Shown here piece by piece: positions 34,353-43,076 of a DNA stretch of 64,000 nucleotides. Numbering within the stretch: the stretch's first letter is position 1; every line of letters begins with the position of its first letter. The notes beneath the pieces are model-generated. The model saw only the letters and a program-made list of their open reading frames with translations. It made no database searches and was not told the DNA's origin. Position numbers and translations under genes: made by a program. Source of the stretch: JALSRK01 sp964461995 (lineage in GTDB: Bacteria; Acidobacteriota; Terriglobia; Bryobacterales; Bryobacteraceae); assembly GCA_964461995.1 (NCBI GenBank), contig CAYWXL010000003.1, positions 56,826-120,825 of the forward strand, given 5' to 3'.

Positions 34353-34369
34353 CGCGCATTAGATGCGCG
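34353..34369. promoter_or_regulatory. Palindrome CGCGCAT-TAG-ATGCGCG
   Basis: A 7-3-7 perfect palindrome of 17 bases, the size commonly bound by dimeric Fis-type activators. It lies about 200 bases upstream of the sigma-54 promoter and about 270 bases before the HU-like gene. It is a second candidate upstream activating site. Confidence 0.45.
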
Positions 34370-34526
34370 AGCTTTCGCGGCCTGCTCGCGACGGTTCGCC
34401 GAATCGTTCTCTTCCAGCGTTCGCGGATTTCAATCCGCCGGCGCCGCTGCTGCACCCTCCCTCGCGCCGCCTGCGGCGTGGCGCCAACCTCCGCACAATC
34501 GGGCGGTCCCCTTGGGCGTGCGTGCC

Positions 34527-34553
34527 TTGACAATGTCTTAAGTCCTTTAATAA
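34527..34553 (+). promoter_or_regulatory. Probable sigma-70 promoter of the HU-like gene
   Basis: A perfect TTGACA at 34527-34532 is followed 15 bases later by TAATAA (34548-34553). The spacer is shorter than ideal. The element lies about 70 bases before the TTG start at 34624. Confidence 0.45.
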
Positions 34554-34623
34554 CCTGGAGTTTCAGAGAGTAGACCTGCTGGGTGGAGTAGAACCCTTTG
34601 CTGGTCGCATCGAGGAGGGTCTC

Positions 34624-34893
34624 TTGATCAAAGCCGACATCGTCAACGAGGTCGTCAACCGAACCGGAATCCCTAAGACCAAAGCGGAAATGGCCGTGGA
34701 AACGGTATTCGAGACCATGAAGCGGGCGCTCAGCAATGGCGAGCGCATCGAGCTGCGCGGGTTCGGCATCTTTAATGTCCGGCCGCGGAAAACCGGCATC
34801 GGCCGCAACCCCCGCACCGGCGCTGAGGTCGCCATCCCGCCAGGTAAGGCCGTGCGTTTCAAGCCCGGTAAAGAACTGCAGCAGCTTCGCTGA
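34624..34893 (+). CDS. HU/IHF-family DNA-binding protein
   Basis: An 89-residue protein using a TTG start after a strong GAGGAGGG ribosome-binding site. It has the full HU fold: 'MIKADIVNEVVNRTGIPKTKAEMAVETVFETMKRAL' in segments, then 'IELRGFGIFNVRPRKTGIGRNPRTGAEVAIPPGKAVRFKPGKEL', with the DNA-intercalating arm 'GRNPRTG'. It bends DNA in the nucleoid. IHF is a usual helper of sigma-54 promoters, and one lies just upstream in the opposite direction. Confidence 0.9.
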   Translation: MIKADIVNEVVNRTGIPKTKAEMAVETVFETMKRALSNGERIELRGFGIFNVRPRKTGIGRNPRTGAEVAIPPGKAVRFKPGKELQQLR

Positions 34894-34909
34894 TTGCTGG
34901 TTGGTTCCT

Positions 34910-35893
34910 GTGCCCGGCCAGGGTATCTACCCGGCGGATTTCACCCTGGGTCCCAGCGACGGGGCGGGACGCCGGGCTACGGCCTTCCAGATCGAGGTCT
35001 TTCGGCGTCCCAAACGTCTTTGGCTTCATGTCCTCCTCTTTGCTCTCACACTGGCCACCACCACTGCTGTCGGGGCTGGCCTAGCCTATAACTTCCAGCA
35101 CAACCTGCCTGCATTTAGCGGAGACGATCTGTTCGTCATCGGCGAAATCATCTCCCGCCCGAGCCGTTTGCTTGACGGCTTACCGTTTTCTCTCGTCTTG
35201 ATGGCGATTCTCCTCGCCCACGAGATGGGGCACTACCTCGCTTGCCTGTACTACCGGGTGGACGCCACGCTCCCGTTCTTCATTCCCGCTCCCACGCTGA
35301 TCGGCACCTTGGGGGCGTTCATCCGCATCCGGTCCCCGATCTATACCCGCCGGGCGCTCTTCGACATTGGGATCGCCGGGCCGCTGGCCGGCTTTGCGCT
35401 GGTGATTCCGGCGTTCGCCGTCGGTCTGGCCTGGTCGAAGGTGATTCCGGGCATCGCCGAGCGTGGCGAGTTGATTTTCGGCGTGCCGGCGATCGAGGCC
35501 CTGCTCCGCGCGGTTGTCTTTCCCGGGATTCCGGCCGAAGACGTTTATCTCCATCCGGTGGCCCGGGCCGCTTGGGTCGGCGTGCTGGCCACGGCGCTCA
35601 ACCTGCTGCCCATCGGCCAGCTTGACGGAGGTCATATTTTATATTCGGTAGCTGGCCGCTATCACCGCCTGCTTTCGCGCCTGTTCGTTCTGGCCCTGAT
35701 CCCAATGGGGCTCCTTTATTCAAACAGTTGGCTGCTGTGGGCGCTTATTCTGTTTTTCCTCGGCCTGCGCCACCCGTCGATCTATGACCCGAATCCTCTT
35801 TCCCCAGGACGCCGCAAGCTGGCCTTTCTAGCCTTGATCATCTTTCTGTTATCCTTCTCCGTGACCCCCGTCCGGCTGGCCGATGGGCTGTGA
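34910..35893 (+). CDS. Site-2 protease (M50) family membrane protein
   Basis: About 327 residues from a GTG at 34910; a TTG at 34901 is the alternative and the start is uncertain. The zinc site is H104-E105-x-x-H108 ('LLAHEMGHYLAC'), and the second motif is 'NLLPIGQLDGGHILY', with the Asp ligand. There are about six membrane helices. Family members cut transmembrane substrates, often anti-sigma factors. It follows the HU-like gene by 16 bases and its stop overlaps the next ATG. Confidence 0.82.
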   Translation: MPGQGIYPADFTLGPSDGAGRRATAFQIEVFRRPKRLWLHVLLFALTLATTTAVGAGLAYNFQHNLPAFSGDDLFVIGEIISRPSRLLDGLPFSLVLMAILLAHEMGHYLACLYYRVDATLPFFIPAPTLIGTLGAFIRIRSPIYTRRALFDIGIAGPLAGFALVIPAFAVGLAWSKVIPGIAERGELIFGVPAIEALLRAVVFPGIPAEDVYLHPVARAAWVGVLATALNLLPIGQLDGGHILYSVAGRYHRLLSRLFVLALIPMGLLYSNSWLLWALILFFLGLRHPSIYDPNPLSPGRRKLAFLALIIFLLSFSVTPVRLADGL

Positions 35894-36639
35894 TGAAGAT
35901 CTCGGCGACGCTCATCACCTTCAACGAGCAGAAGAACATCGCGCGCGCCATCGAGAGCCTGCGCTGCTGCGACGAGGTGGTGGTCGTCGATTCCGGTTCG
36001 ACCGACCGGACGGCCGAGATCGCCCAGCGGCTCGGCGCCCGTGTGGTTGAGCATCCCTGGGAAGGCTTCGCGAAGCAGAAGAACATCGCCGCCGAAGCGG
36101 CCTCGCACGATTGGATCCTCTCGATCGACGCCGACGAGAGCCTGAGCGAGGCCCTCGAGGCCGAGATCTGGCAGCTCAAGAAGCGCGGACCCGAGTTCGA
36201 TGCCTACACCGTCCCGCGCCTGGCCCAGTACTTGGGGCGCTGGATCCTGCATTCGGGCTGGTATCCGGACCGCAAGGTGCGTCTCTATGACCGCCGGAAG
36301 GCCCGCTGGGTGGGCAGCTACGTTCATGAGAGCGTGCAGGTGGATGGGCGCATTGGCCACCTGGAAGCAAATCTGCTCCACTACACCTGCGACTCGCTCT
36401 CCCAGCACCTGGAAACGATGAACCGCTATACGACGCTGGCCGCAGAGCAGCTCGTGGCGGAAAGGGTCCGCGTCGGCTGGCGGCACCTCCTGATCGATCC
36501 GCCGTGGACCTTCTTCCGGACGTACTTTCTCAAACTGGGCTTTCTAGACGGCGTCGAGGGTCTGGCTATCGCCTACATGGCGGCGACCTACAACTTCGTC
36601 AAGTACGCCAAGGCGAAGTTCATGAGTCCGGAGCGGTAG
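35893..36639 (+). CDS. Glycosyltransferase family 2 (WaaE/KdtX-like)
   Basis: A 248-residue GT-A enzyme. The N-terminus 'ISATLITFNEQKNIARAIESLR' and 'VVVVDSGSTDRTAEIAQRLGARVVEHPWEGFAKQKN' carry the nucleotide-sugar site, with 'SIDADE' as the metal-binding DxD-like motif. This pattern matches lipopolysaccharide-core glucosyltransferases of the WaaE type. The ATG at 35893 overlaps the protease stop (TGATG). The GT4 gene begins two bases after it ends. Confidence 0.88.
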   Translation: MKISATLITFNEQKNIARAIESLRCCDEVVVVDSGSTDRTAEIAQRLGARVVEHPWEGFAKQKNIAAEAASHDWILSIDADESLSEALEAEIWQLKKRGPEFDAYTVPRLAQYLGRWILHSGWYPDRKVRLYDRRKARWVGSYVHESVQVDGRIGHLEANLLHYTCDSLSQHLETMNRYTTLAAEQLVAERVRVGWRHLLIDPPWTFFRTYFLKLGFLDGVEGLAIAYMAATYNFVKYAKAKFMSPER

Positions 36640-36641
36640 CG

Positions 36642-37553
36642 GTGCGGGTTCTGCACGTCGATACGGGGCGCGAGATGCGCGGCGGCCAGTACCAGGCGCT
36701 GTTCCTCATGGAGGAGTTGACGCGGAGGGGTTGGGAGTGCGTGCTGGCGGCGCCCGCAAGCTCTCCGCTGGCCCGGCGCGCCGCCGAGGAAGGAATCGAG
36801 GTGCGACCGCTGAGCTTCTCAGGACTGCTGCGGTGGGGGCGCGGCTTCGACCTCGTCCACGCCCACACCGGCCGGGCGCACACTTTGGCGGCGGTGGCCC
36901 TGGCCCGGCCCCTCGTGGTCTCTCGGCGGGTGGCGTTCCCGGTGCGGCGCGGGCCGCTCTCGCGGTGGAAGTACCGCCGGGCCGCACGCTATATCGCCAT
37001 TTCCAGACACGTGAAAGAGATGCTTGAGGCGGCAGGCGTCCCGGCCGGCAAGATCCGCGTCGTCTACGACGGCGTGCCGCTGCTCGATCGCGCCTCAGGA
37101 GCTGAACTGCTCGCTATCGACTCGGGCGATCCCCGGAAAGGGAAGGCGCTGGCCGAGGAGGCCGCCCGGCTGGCCGGCGTCCGCGTGCGGTTCACGGCCG
37201 ATCTCGCCCGGGATCTGCGCCGCGCCGCCTGCTTTCTCTATCTCTCCGAAAGCGAGGGGCTGGGGTCGGGGGCGCTGATGGCTATGTCGGCGGGCGTGCC
37301 GGTAATTGCCAGCCGGGTGGGCGGCCTGCCCGAGATTGTTGAGGACGGGGTAACCGGGTTGCTCGTGGACAACGACGCGCGGACGGTGGCCGCGGCCATC
37401 CGGCGTCTGATGGGCGAGCCGGAACGGCGTGCGCGCATGGGGGCCGAGGCCAGGCGGCGCGTAAAGGAGCGGTTTGCCGTCGAAAAGATGGTCGGAGCGA
37501 CGGTAGCCGTTTACAGAGAACTAGCCCACCATGGGCGAGAACGCCGGAACTGA
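36642..37553 (+). CDS. Glycosyltransferase family 4
   Basis: A 303-residue GT-B enzyme from a GTG start with GGAG eight bases upstream. 'VLHVDTGREMRGGQYQALFLMEELTRRGWECVL' is the acceptor-domain glycine loop. 'FLYLSESEGLGSGALMAMSAGVPVIASRVGGLPEIVEDGVTGLLV' is the donor-site E-x7-E region. At 303 residues it is short for GT4 (usually 350-400). It is probably part of lipopolysaccharide or glycolipid assembly together with the preceding GT2 gene. Confidence 0.85.
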   Translation: MRVLHVDTGREMRGGQYQALFLMEELTRRGWECVLAAPASSPLARRAAEEGIEVRPLSFSGLLRWGRGFDLVHAHTGRAHTLAAVALARPLVVSRRVAFPVRRGPLSRWKYRRAARYIAISRHVKEMLEAAGVPAGKIRVVYDGVPLLDRASGAELLAIDSGDPRKGKALAEEAARLAGVRVRFTADLARDLRRAACFLYLSESEGLGSGALMAMSAGVPVIASRVGGLPEIVEDGVTGLLVDNDARTVAAAIRRLMGEPERRARMGAEARRRVKERFAVEKMVGATVAVYRELAHHGRERRN

Positions 37554-37631
37554 AGGCGTGGCGAAACGGCCGGGTTACCGCTATTCCCCGGGAGCCGGCC
37601 GGACGATAGGCGAAAGAGAGGACTCAGGACG

Positions 37632-38444
37632 ATGATCGAGGCCGTGCTGGCAAGCATTTTCGGGCTGCTCGTGGGTAGTTTTCTCAACGTCTGCATCCAT
37701 AGGATGCCGAGGGACCTTTCCGTGGTCGCTCCCCGCTCGTTTTGCCCGGAATGCGAAGAGCCCATCGCCTGGCACGACAACATTCCCGTCGTCAGTTATC
37801 TTCTTCTCCGCGCCCGGTGCCGGAAATGCGGCTGGCGGATCCCGATCCGTTACCCGTTGGTGGAGCTAGCCACCGGCGCGCTTTTCTTCCTTGCCGTCTA
37901 TCTCAACGGCCTCTCGGCGTTGGCGGTGAAGCAGTGCGTCTTCGCGGCCCTGATGGTGGAGCTGGCCGTATCGGATTTAGAGAGTTGGATCCTGCCGGAC
38001 GAGTTTACCCTCGGTGGGACCGTCCTGGGGCTGGCGTTTGCCTTCTGGGTGCCGATAGAGCCGGGAATTGTGACGATCCTGCTGGGCGGGCGATGGGGAG
38101 AGACGGGAGCGTCGGTCGCCGAATCCGTCGTGGGGGCCGTCTTCGCCGCGTTTTCTCTCAGTTTCATCGTATGGCTCTATGAAAAGGTGCGCCAGCCCGA
38201 CGTCGAGGAGATCATGGGGTTCGGCGACGTCAAGCTGATGGCGTTGATCGGCGCGTTCCTCGGACTGCACAACACCCTGTTCGCGGTGATGCTGGGGTCG
38301 GTCGCCGGGACGGTTACCGGCGTCTCGCTGGGTCTGATCAAGAGAAAGAGCCTCAAAGAAACGATGATGTCCATGCTCCCCTTCGGCACGTTCCTATGCG
38401 CTGGGGCGCTCGTCGTGGCGTACCTGCGGCCTTATGCAGGCTGA
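37632..38444 (+). CDS. pilD: Prepilin peptidase / N-methyltransferase (A24)
   Basis: A 270-residue membrane aspartic protease. The N-terminal methylase domain carries the zinc tetrad Cys38/Cys41 ('CPEC') and Cys63/Cys66 ('CRKC'). The catalytic aspartates are Asp115 in 'SDLESWILPDE' and Asp199 in 'GFGDVKLM' (GxGD motif). It cleaves and methylates type IV prepilins and pseudopilins. No pilin gene is in the window. Confidence 0.92.
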   Translation: MIEAVLASIFGLLVGSFLNVCIHRMPRDLSVVAPRSFCPECEEPIAWHDNIPVVSYLLLRARCRKCGWRIPIRYPLVELATGALFFLAVYLNGLSALAVKQCVFAALMVELAVSDLESWILPDEFTLGGTVLGLAFAFWVPIEPGIVTILLGGRWGETGASVAESVVGAVFAAFSLSFIVWLYEKVRQPDVEEIMGFGDVKLMALIGAFLGLHNTLFAVMLGSVAGTVTGVSLGLIKRKSLKETMMSMLPFGTFLCAGALVVAYLRPYAG

Positions 38445-38869
38445 GCGACGACACGTGGGCGTTTTCTCCGCCTCCGCAAAGACGTCTTTTGGCCCCGTGC
38501 GCCGCACGCACGGCTTAATCACCTGCCGACACGGGAGCTGCGGTGATGGAGCACCAGAGCCGGCCGAACACCGGCGGCTCGCCTTCGGCAGTCCTCGCGC
38601 AGGGGGCGGTTGTGAGGGAGGCGCTGAGGGCAGTCGGCATCTTGGTCCGTCCTCGCCCGTAGCTTAGCGGCCGCGATTCGCGAGTAGGCCGGGGTACGGG
38701 CCGCCGGAGCGCCTAACCCCTTGATCTCGTGGCGGGAACCGAAACCGCGGCTATGTGTGAACCAGATTTCTCGAAGCTCGAATCTCTGCCCTGGGAACTG
38801 TTTGCAGTTCTGCAGCGCCCGGCTTGCATTCGCGCGGTGTTTGTGATCTGCTGTCTTGCGGATTTGCCC
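38445..38869. other. Gene-free stretch of 425 bases
   Basis: GC-rich sequence between the prepilin peptidase and the TrmB-like regulator. I see no tRNA, repeat or convincing promoter. Short open frames here lack ribosome-binding sites. Part of it may be leader if the regulator starts at the GTG at 38729. Confidence 0.4.
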
Positions 38870-39739
38870 ATGCCGAAGAGCCTGGACATGGAGGACTTTG
38901 ACCGCCTGTGGCGGAAACTCCAGGGTCTCGGCCTGAATGCGTACGAGGCCCGGGCCTACCTGGTGCTCGTCGGCCATCCTCGCTTCAAGGCCCTGGAGCT
39001 GGCGACGCGGGCCCACGTCCCCCGCCAGAAGATCTACGAGGTCCTGGACAGCCTGGTGGAGAAGGGCTTCGCCCAGGTAACTCAGGAGAAGACCAAGCTT
39101 TTCTCCGCTGTCGAGCCGGGCTTGGCGATTCCGAATTACCTGGCCCGCCGCCGGCAAATCATGGAGCGGGAATGGAGGGACCAGTCCCGGCTGGCTGATG
39201 CCGTCATCGACGATTTAAGCATGGCGTACTCGCGAGGGCAGCAAGACCGCGGCACCCTCGATTTCCTGCGGATTATCACCGATCCCGGTCAGGCCGCCAC
39301 CCAGTTCCGCGAGATGCTGGCCGACGTGCGCCAGGAATATGTCGAATTCTCCAGGCCGCCGTATGCGGCCCAGCCGTTGGAAGTTGACCTGCTCCGCATC
39401 GCTGCCGCCCGGAACGTCCGGTGCCGGATATTGGTCGAGCCGGCGTTTCTCGAGGCGCTGGAAGGTGACGGCCGGTCGCTCTGTCAGCAGGCGGCGATCG
39501 AAGTGCGTGTCATGGACCGGCTGCCTATGAAACTGGCGGTCTTCGATGGCGTCCGCGGCATGATTGCGTTGCTGGATCCGGTGGTCACGAAGCCGGCTTG
39601 GACAACCGTGCTCTTCGACCATCCCGGCATGGGACAGGCGATGAAGGGGCTCTTTGAAGATTATTGGGAGCGCGCTGACGACTGTGTCCTCGGGGGGGCC
39701 AGAGCCACGGTCCGCAAGCGGCGACCTGGGGACTCGTAA
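38870..39739 (+). CDS. TrmB-like transcriptional regulator
   Basis: About 289 residues. The N-terminal winged helix 'LQGLGLNAYEARAYLVLVGHPRFKALELATRAHVPRQKIYEVLDSLVEKGFAQ' is the TrmB DNA-binding domain. The C-terminal part (about 130-280) resembles the effector/phospholipase-D-like region of this family. TrmB proteins are best known as sugar-responsive regulators in archaea; bacterial copies are less common. The start is uncertain: ATGs at 38870 and 38888 and a GTG at 38729 are all in frame. It converges on a GT2 gene six bases away. Confidence 0.75.
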   Translation: MPKSLDMEDFDRLWRKLQGLGLNAYEARAYLVLVGHPRFKALELATRAHVPRQKIYEVLDSLVEKGFAQVTQEKTKLFSAVEPGLAIPNYLARRRQIMEREWRDQSRLADAVIDDLSMAYSRGQQDRGTLDFLRIITDPGQAATQFREMLADVRQEYVEFSRPPYAAQPLEVDLLRIAAARNVRCRILVEPAFLEALEGDGRSLCQQAAIEVRVMDRLPMKLAVFDGVRGMIALLDPVVTKPAWTTVLFDHPGMGQAMKGLFEDYWERADDCVLGGARATVRKRRPGDS

Positions 39740-39745
39740 GACCTA

Positions 39746-40732
39746 CTACTCTTCTCGAGGTTTTTCAGCGTTCTGGCTGCTGGCTTTTTGTGAACAAACA
39801 CGTACTTCGCGCACAGCATAGATACGTCGCCCTTGGCTCTCAAAATAAGTCCGTGTCAGCAACTCCCCGAGCAGCCCGGTGGAAAACATCATCAACCCCC
39901 CAAGCAGCAGGACTGTCCCTGCCATCATCAAGGGTTCGTGGCGAGGGATGATGTCGTGGCCCAGGATCTTGTATCCCAGCAAGTAGGCGAGGATCGCCCC
40001 GCCGGCTCCCGTACCCAACAGACCGAAGCGGCCGAAAAAGTGCATCGGCCGGGTGAGGTAGCTCAGCAAAAACTTCACGGTCAGAATGTCGAACAGGACA
40101 TTGAAGGTCCGCCCAATACCATAGTGCGAGCGCCCACTGAGCCGGTGAAGATGCCGGATCGGGACCTCCGCGACTCTGGCTCCATAGAAACTCACCAGCG
40201 CTGGAATGAACCGGTGCAGTTCCCCGTACAGGTTCACGTCCTCGAGGACCTCCGCCCGGTATGCTTTGAACGTCGTGCCGAAATCATGCAGTGGAACCCC
40301 CGAGACTTTCGCCATCAACCAATTGGCAATCCGTGACGGGAGTTGCCGGGTTAAGGCATTGTCCACCCGGCGCCTGCGCCAACCGCTTACGAGGTCGTAA
40401 CCTTCGTCGATCTTTTCCACCAGCGCCGGCAGATCCTCCGGGTCTTGCTGCAAGTCCCCGTCCATGGCGACAATGATGTCGCCACGGGCATGATCGAAGC
40501 CCGCAGCTAGCGCTGCCGTTTGGCCGAAGTTCCGGCGCAAGCGGACTACTTTCATTCGCGGATCCGTTTCCACGAGGTTGGCGAGCAACTGAAAGCTCCG
40601 GTCCGTCGAGGCGTCGTCCACGAAGATGATCTCGTAGTCGCGCCCCATGGATTGGAGCACGGCCGTCAAGCGGTCGTACAGCGGCAGAATGGCCGGCTCC
40701 TCGTTGTGGATGGGGATCACGACCGAAACCAT
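39746..40732 (-). CDS. Glycosyltransferase family 2, polyprenyl-phosphate type (ArnC/GtrB-like)
   Basis: A 328-residue protein. The GT-A domain has 'VSVVIPIHNEEPAILPLYDRL', 'IIFVDDASTDRSF', 'AMDGDLQQDPEDLPALV' (DxD-like) and 'GWRRRR'. Two C-terminal membrane helices follow ('GLLGTGAGGAILAYLLGY', 'MMAGTVLLLGGLMMFSTGLL'). This is the layout of enzymes making polyprenyl-phosphate sugars for periplasmic glycan modification. It stands alone on the minus strand. Confidence 0.88.
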   Translation of the reverse strand: MVSVVIPIHNEEPAILPLYDRLTAVLQSMGRDYEIIFVDDASTDRSFQLLANLVETDPRMKVVRLRRNFGQTAALAAGFDHARGDIIVAMDGDLQQDPEDLPALVEKIDEGYDLVSGWRRRRVDNALTRQLPSRIANWLMAKVSGVPLHDFGTTFKAYRAEVLEDVNLYGELHRFIPALVSFYGARVAEVPIRHLHRLSGRSHYGIGRTFNVLFDILTVKFLLSYLTRPMHFFGRFGLLGTGAGGAILAYLLGYKILGHDIIPRHEPLMMAGTVLLLGGLMMFSTGLLGELLTRTYFESQGRRIYAVREVRVCSQKASSQNAEKPREE

Positions 40733-40859
40733 AAGCCTGTTTTCAGTCTAACACCCGGTTTTCCCCATCCACCCTGCCAGCGGCGCGCGAATCAGCGTTT
40801 GGCGCTCTTGTTTCTTAGGCTCCGGCAGAAGCAGCGGCCTGTTCCGGCCTCCCCAGTAA

Positions 40860-42935
40860 TTACTTGCCGCCCAGTTTGAGGGTCAGTCCGGCGGCGATGG
40901 TCCGCCCGTAGCCGGGCGTCGCGTGGATGCGCCACCGCGGCGGTTGTCCCGGCAGGCGCGACTCGAAGTAATTCTGCGTCTCCCAGTAATCGCGGTTGAA
41001 GACGTTGTCCAGAGCGAAGTTCATCTCCAGGCTTCGATTGAGCGGGCGCGCCAGGGCGAGATCGAATACCGTGTGGCCGGCGGCGAGGATCGTCGGGTCG
41101 AGCCCGTCCAAGCGGTAGTGGTTGATCACCCGCATCCGCAACGATCCCGTCCAGCCCTTCCAGCCGTTCACCGTCAGTCCGGCGTTGGCGACGAAGTGCG
41201 GGGCCCGGTCCACGTAGACACGGGGTTCGGTGTTCTTGTAGTAAGCGTTGAAAACCTTCGTCACGCCCCCGCTGAGGCTCAGTTGGGGCGTCAGCGCCGC
41301 CGAGAGCCGGACCTCCGCGCCGTAGGAACGGCTAGGATTGGTGAACTCGATCGTGCCATCGTCCGGAACGTAGACCATCTGATTGGAGGAGTCGATCAAG
41401 AACATCGCCGCTTTCCAGGAGAGACGCCGGCTAGCGTGATGGGAGGCGCCGAACTGGAAAAAGTCGAGCTTCGTCACCAGGGGCCCGTCGGGATGCTGCA
41501 CGGCGCTGCGCGCGTCAATGGAGGCCACTCCGCGGCCGTAGTTGAAGAACAACTTCACCGGCAGGCGCCACGACGGGGTCAAAGAGACGAACGCTTTGGG
41601 CTGGAGCGGCGCGACGGTTTCCACCCCCGACATCGAGGGGGAGACGAGGTCCGTAATGGCGTAGCGGAAGACGTCCACGCGAAGGCCTCCGCCCACCTGC
41701 AGCCGCCGGTTCCACAGCTCGAGCGACTCTTGGGCGTAGATGCCGCTGTTGGTCACGTTGGCGTGGGCCGCGGTGGTCAGGGCGATGGGGTTCCGGTCGA
41801 TGCGCTGACGCAGATCGACGATGTTCTGGCTGCCGAGAAAATTGCCGCCCAGCGTCAACAGCCCGGCTCCGCCACCGAAAAGCTGCGGGCGGAGGTACTG
41901 GACGTTGGCGCCTTCGGTGAGCCGCGAATCGTGCTGCTGGATGGCGTCGCCGTTGACGGGATCGTTGAGATAGAAGGTGAAGTTCGAATAGAGATCGAAC
42001 AGGCTGCGCTCGATGAACCCGTCGAGCTTCAGCACTGAGCCGCCGCCCAGATCGCGGCGGTAATAGGCCCCGCCCCGTCCCATCTGCACACGGCCGCCGT
42101 CGCCCGGGCTCAGCGAGCCCCACCGGCTGAGCCGGCCGGCAGCCACTTCGTCGAGAGGCAACTGCCCCGAGGAGTTGTACTGATTCAAACCTCCGTTCCA
42201 TTTCAAGCCGAATCGCGAAGCCCCATCGAGCCGCCACGTGTAGTTGATGGTTACATTGTCCCGGCGGTAGTTCAGCGGCTTCTCGAACGGGCCGTTCGTG
42301 TAGGAGCCTTCGTAGGCGAACAGGGCGTCCCGGTTGCGCCAGGAGGGGCTCCAGGCCGCGAAGCCCCGGACGGAATCGTAGTTGCCCGCCTGAAACCGGA
42401 CGGTGACGCGGTCCGGCATCGTCTCGCGTTGCAGGATCTGTACCACGCCCAGGCCGCTGAAGTCGCCGTACTCGGCGCTGAACGGGCCGTCGATCAGCAC
42501 CACCTCTTCGACAAGTTCCGGGCTGAGCGTCTTCAACGAGCCGAGATAGCCCTGCCCGTGCCCTTGTGTGCCGTGGTTCATCGGGACGTTGTCCACCATG
42601 ATGCGCAGGCCGCCGCCGACGCCGCCGTGGTCCAGGTTGAAGCCGTACCGCCGGATCTCGAGCGATTTGCCCCCGCCCTCGTGTTGGCCGGCGTCGATGC
42701 CCGCGTTCAGCAGTTGCAACACCTGATCGTCGCGGGTGAACAGCGTCTCGCGGAAGACGGCCGCATTGCGCGGCTCCACCCGCGGTCCCAAGGGCGTGGC
42801 GGTGATGACGACACGCTCATGGATGACCGGCAGCTCCGGCGCCTGTTCCTCGGCTTCCTCCTGTTGTGTGGATTGTTCCTGGCCGGCGAGGAACGGCGGC
42901 ATCGTAGCAAGAATCAGAACAATCGTAATACGTAG
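40860..42935 (-). CDS. TonB-dependent outer-membrane receptor
   Basis: About 691 residues. The signal peptide is 'LRITIVLILATMPPFLAGQ' if the GTG at 42935 is used; an in-frame TTG at 42977 is the alternative. The plug domain spans about 60-190: 'VITATPLGP', 'LNAGIDAGQHEGGGKSLEIRRYGF', 'VDNVPMN' and 'EVVLIDGPFSAEYGDFSGLGVVQI'. The rest is a 22-strand-type barrel ending in 'RTIAAGLTLKLGGK'. It lacks the N-terminal carboxypeptidase-regulatory domain common in acidobacterial receptors. The substrate is unknown. It is divergent from the M2 peptidase. Confidence 0.88.
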   Translation of the reverse strand, partial: LRITIVLILATMPPFLAGQEQSTQQEEAEEQAPELPVIHERVVITATPLGPRVEPRNAAVFRETLFTRDDQVLQLLNAGIDAGQHEGGGKSLEIRRYGFNLDHGGVGGGLRIMVDNVPMNHGTQGHGQGYLGSLKTLSPELVEEVVLIDGPFSAEYGDFSGLGVVQILQRETMPDRVTVRFQAGNYDSVRGFAAWSPSWRNRDALFAYEGSYTNGPFEKPLNYRRDNVTINYTWRLDGASRFGLKWNGGLNQYNSSGQLPLDEVAAGRLSRWGSLSPGDGGRVQMGRGGAYYRRDLGGGSVLKLDGFIERSLFDLYSNFTFYLNDPVNGDAIQQHDSRLTEGANVQYLRPQLFGGGAGLLTLGGNFLGSQNIVDLRQRIDRNPIALTTAAHANVTNSGIYAQESLELWNRRLQVGGGLRVDVFRYAITDLVSPSMSGVETVAPLQPKAFVSLTPSWRLPVKLFFNYGRGVASIDARSAVQHPDGPLVTKLDFFQFGASHHASRRLSWKAAMFLIDSSNQMVYVPDDGTIEFTNPSRSYGAEVRLSAALTPQLSLSGGVTKVFNAYYKNTEPRVYVDRAPHFVANAGLTVNGWKGWTGSLRMRVINHYRLDGLDPTILAAGHTVFDLALARPLNRSLEMNFALDNVFNRDYWETQNYFESRLPGQPPRWRIHATPGYGRTIAAGLTLKLGGK

Positions 42936-43076
42936 CACGATGTCCGAAATCGTATCACCCCAGGTCTTTCGTGGCAAGTGATCTGGACGATCGGTGATAA
43001 TCGGTGTCGTGGAACACCCGTCATCGGGCTCCGGTTTCCCGGCGTCCTGCGAATCCTGCTGAGGAGATCCGTCATC

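Noticed and set aside
34345..34363. TGGCACG on the plus strand as a second sigma-54 promoter towards the HU-like gene
   Set aside because: The -24 half is good, but ten bases after GG there is AG instead of GC, so the -12 half is missing.
38640..38720. tRNA-like string near 'GCCCGTAGCTTAGCGGCC'
   Set aside because: No cloverleaf could be drawn: there is no TpsiC arm and no matching acceptor stem.
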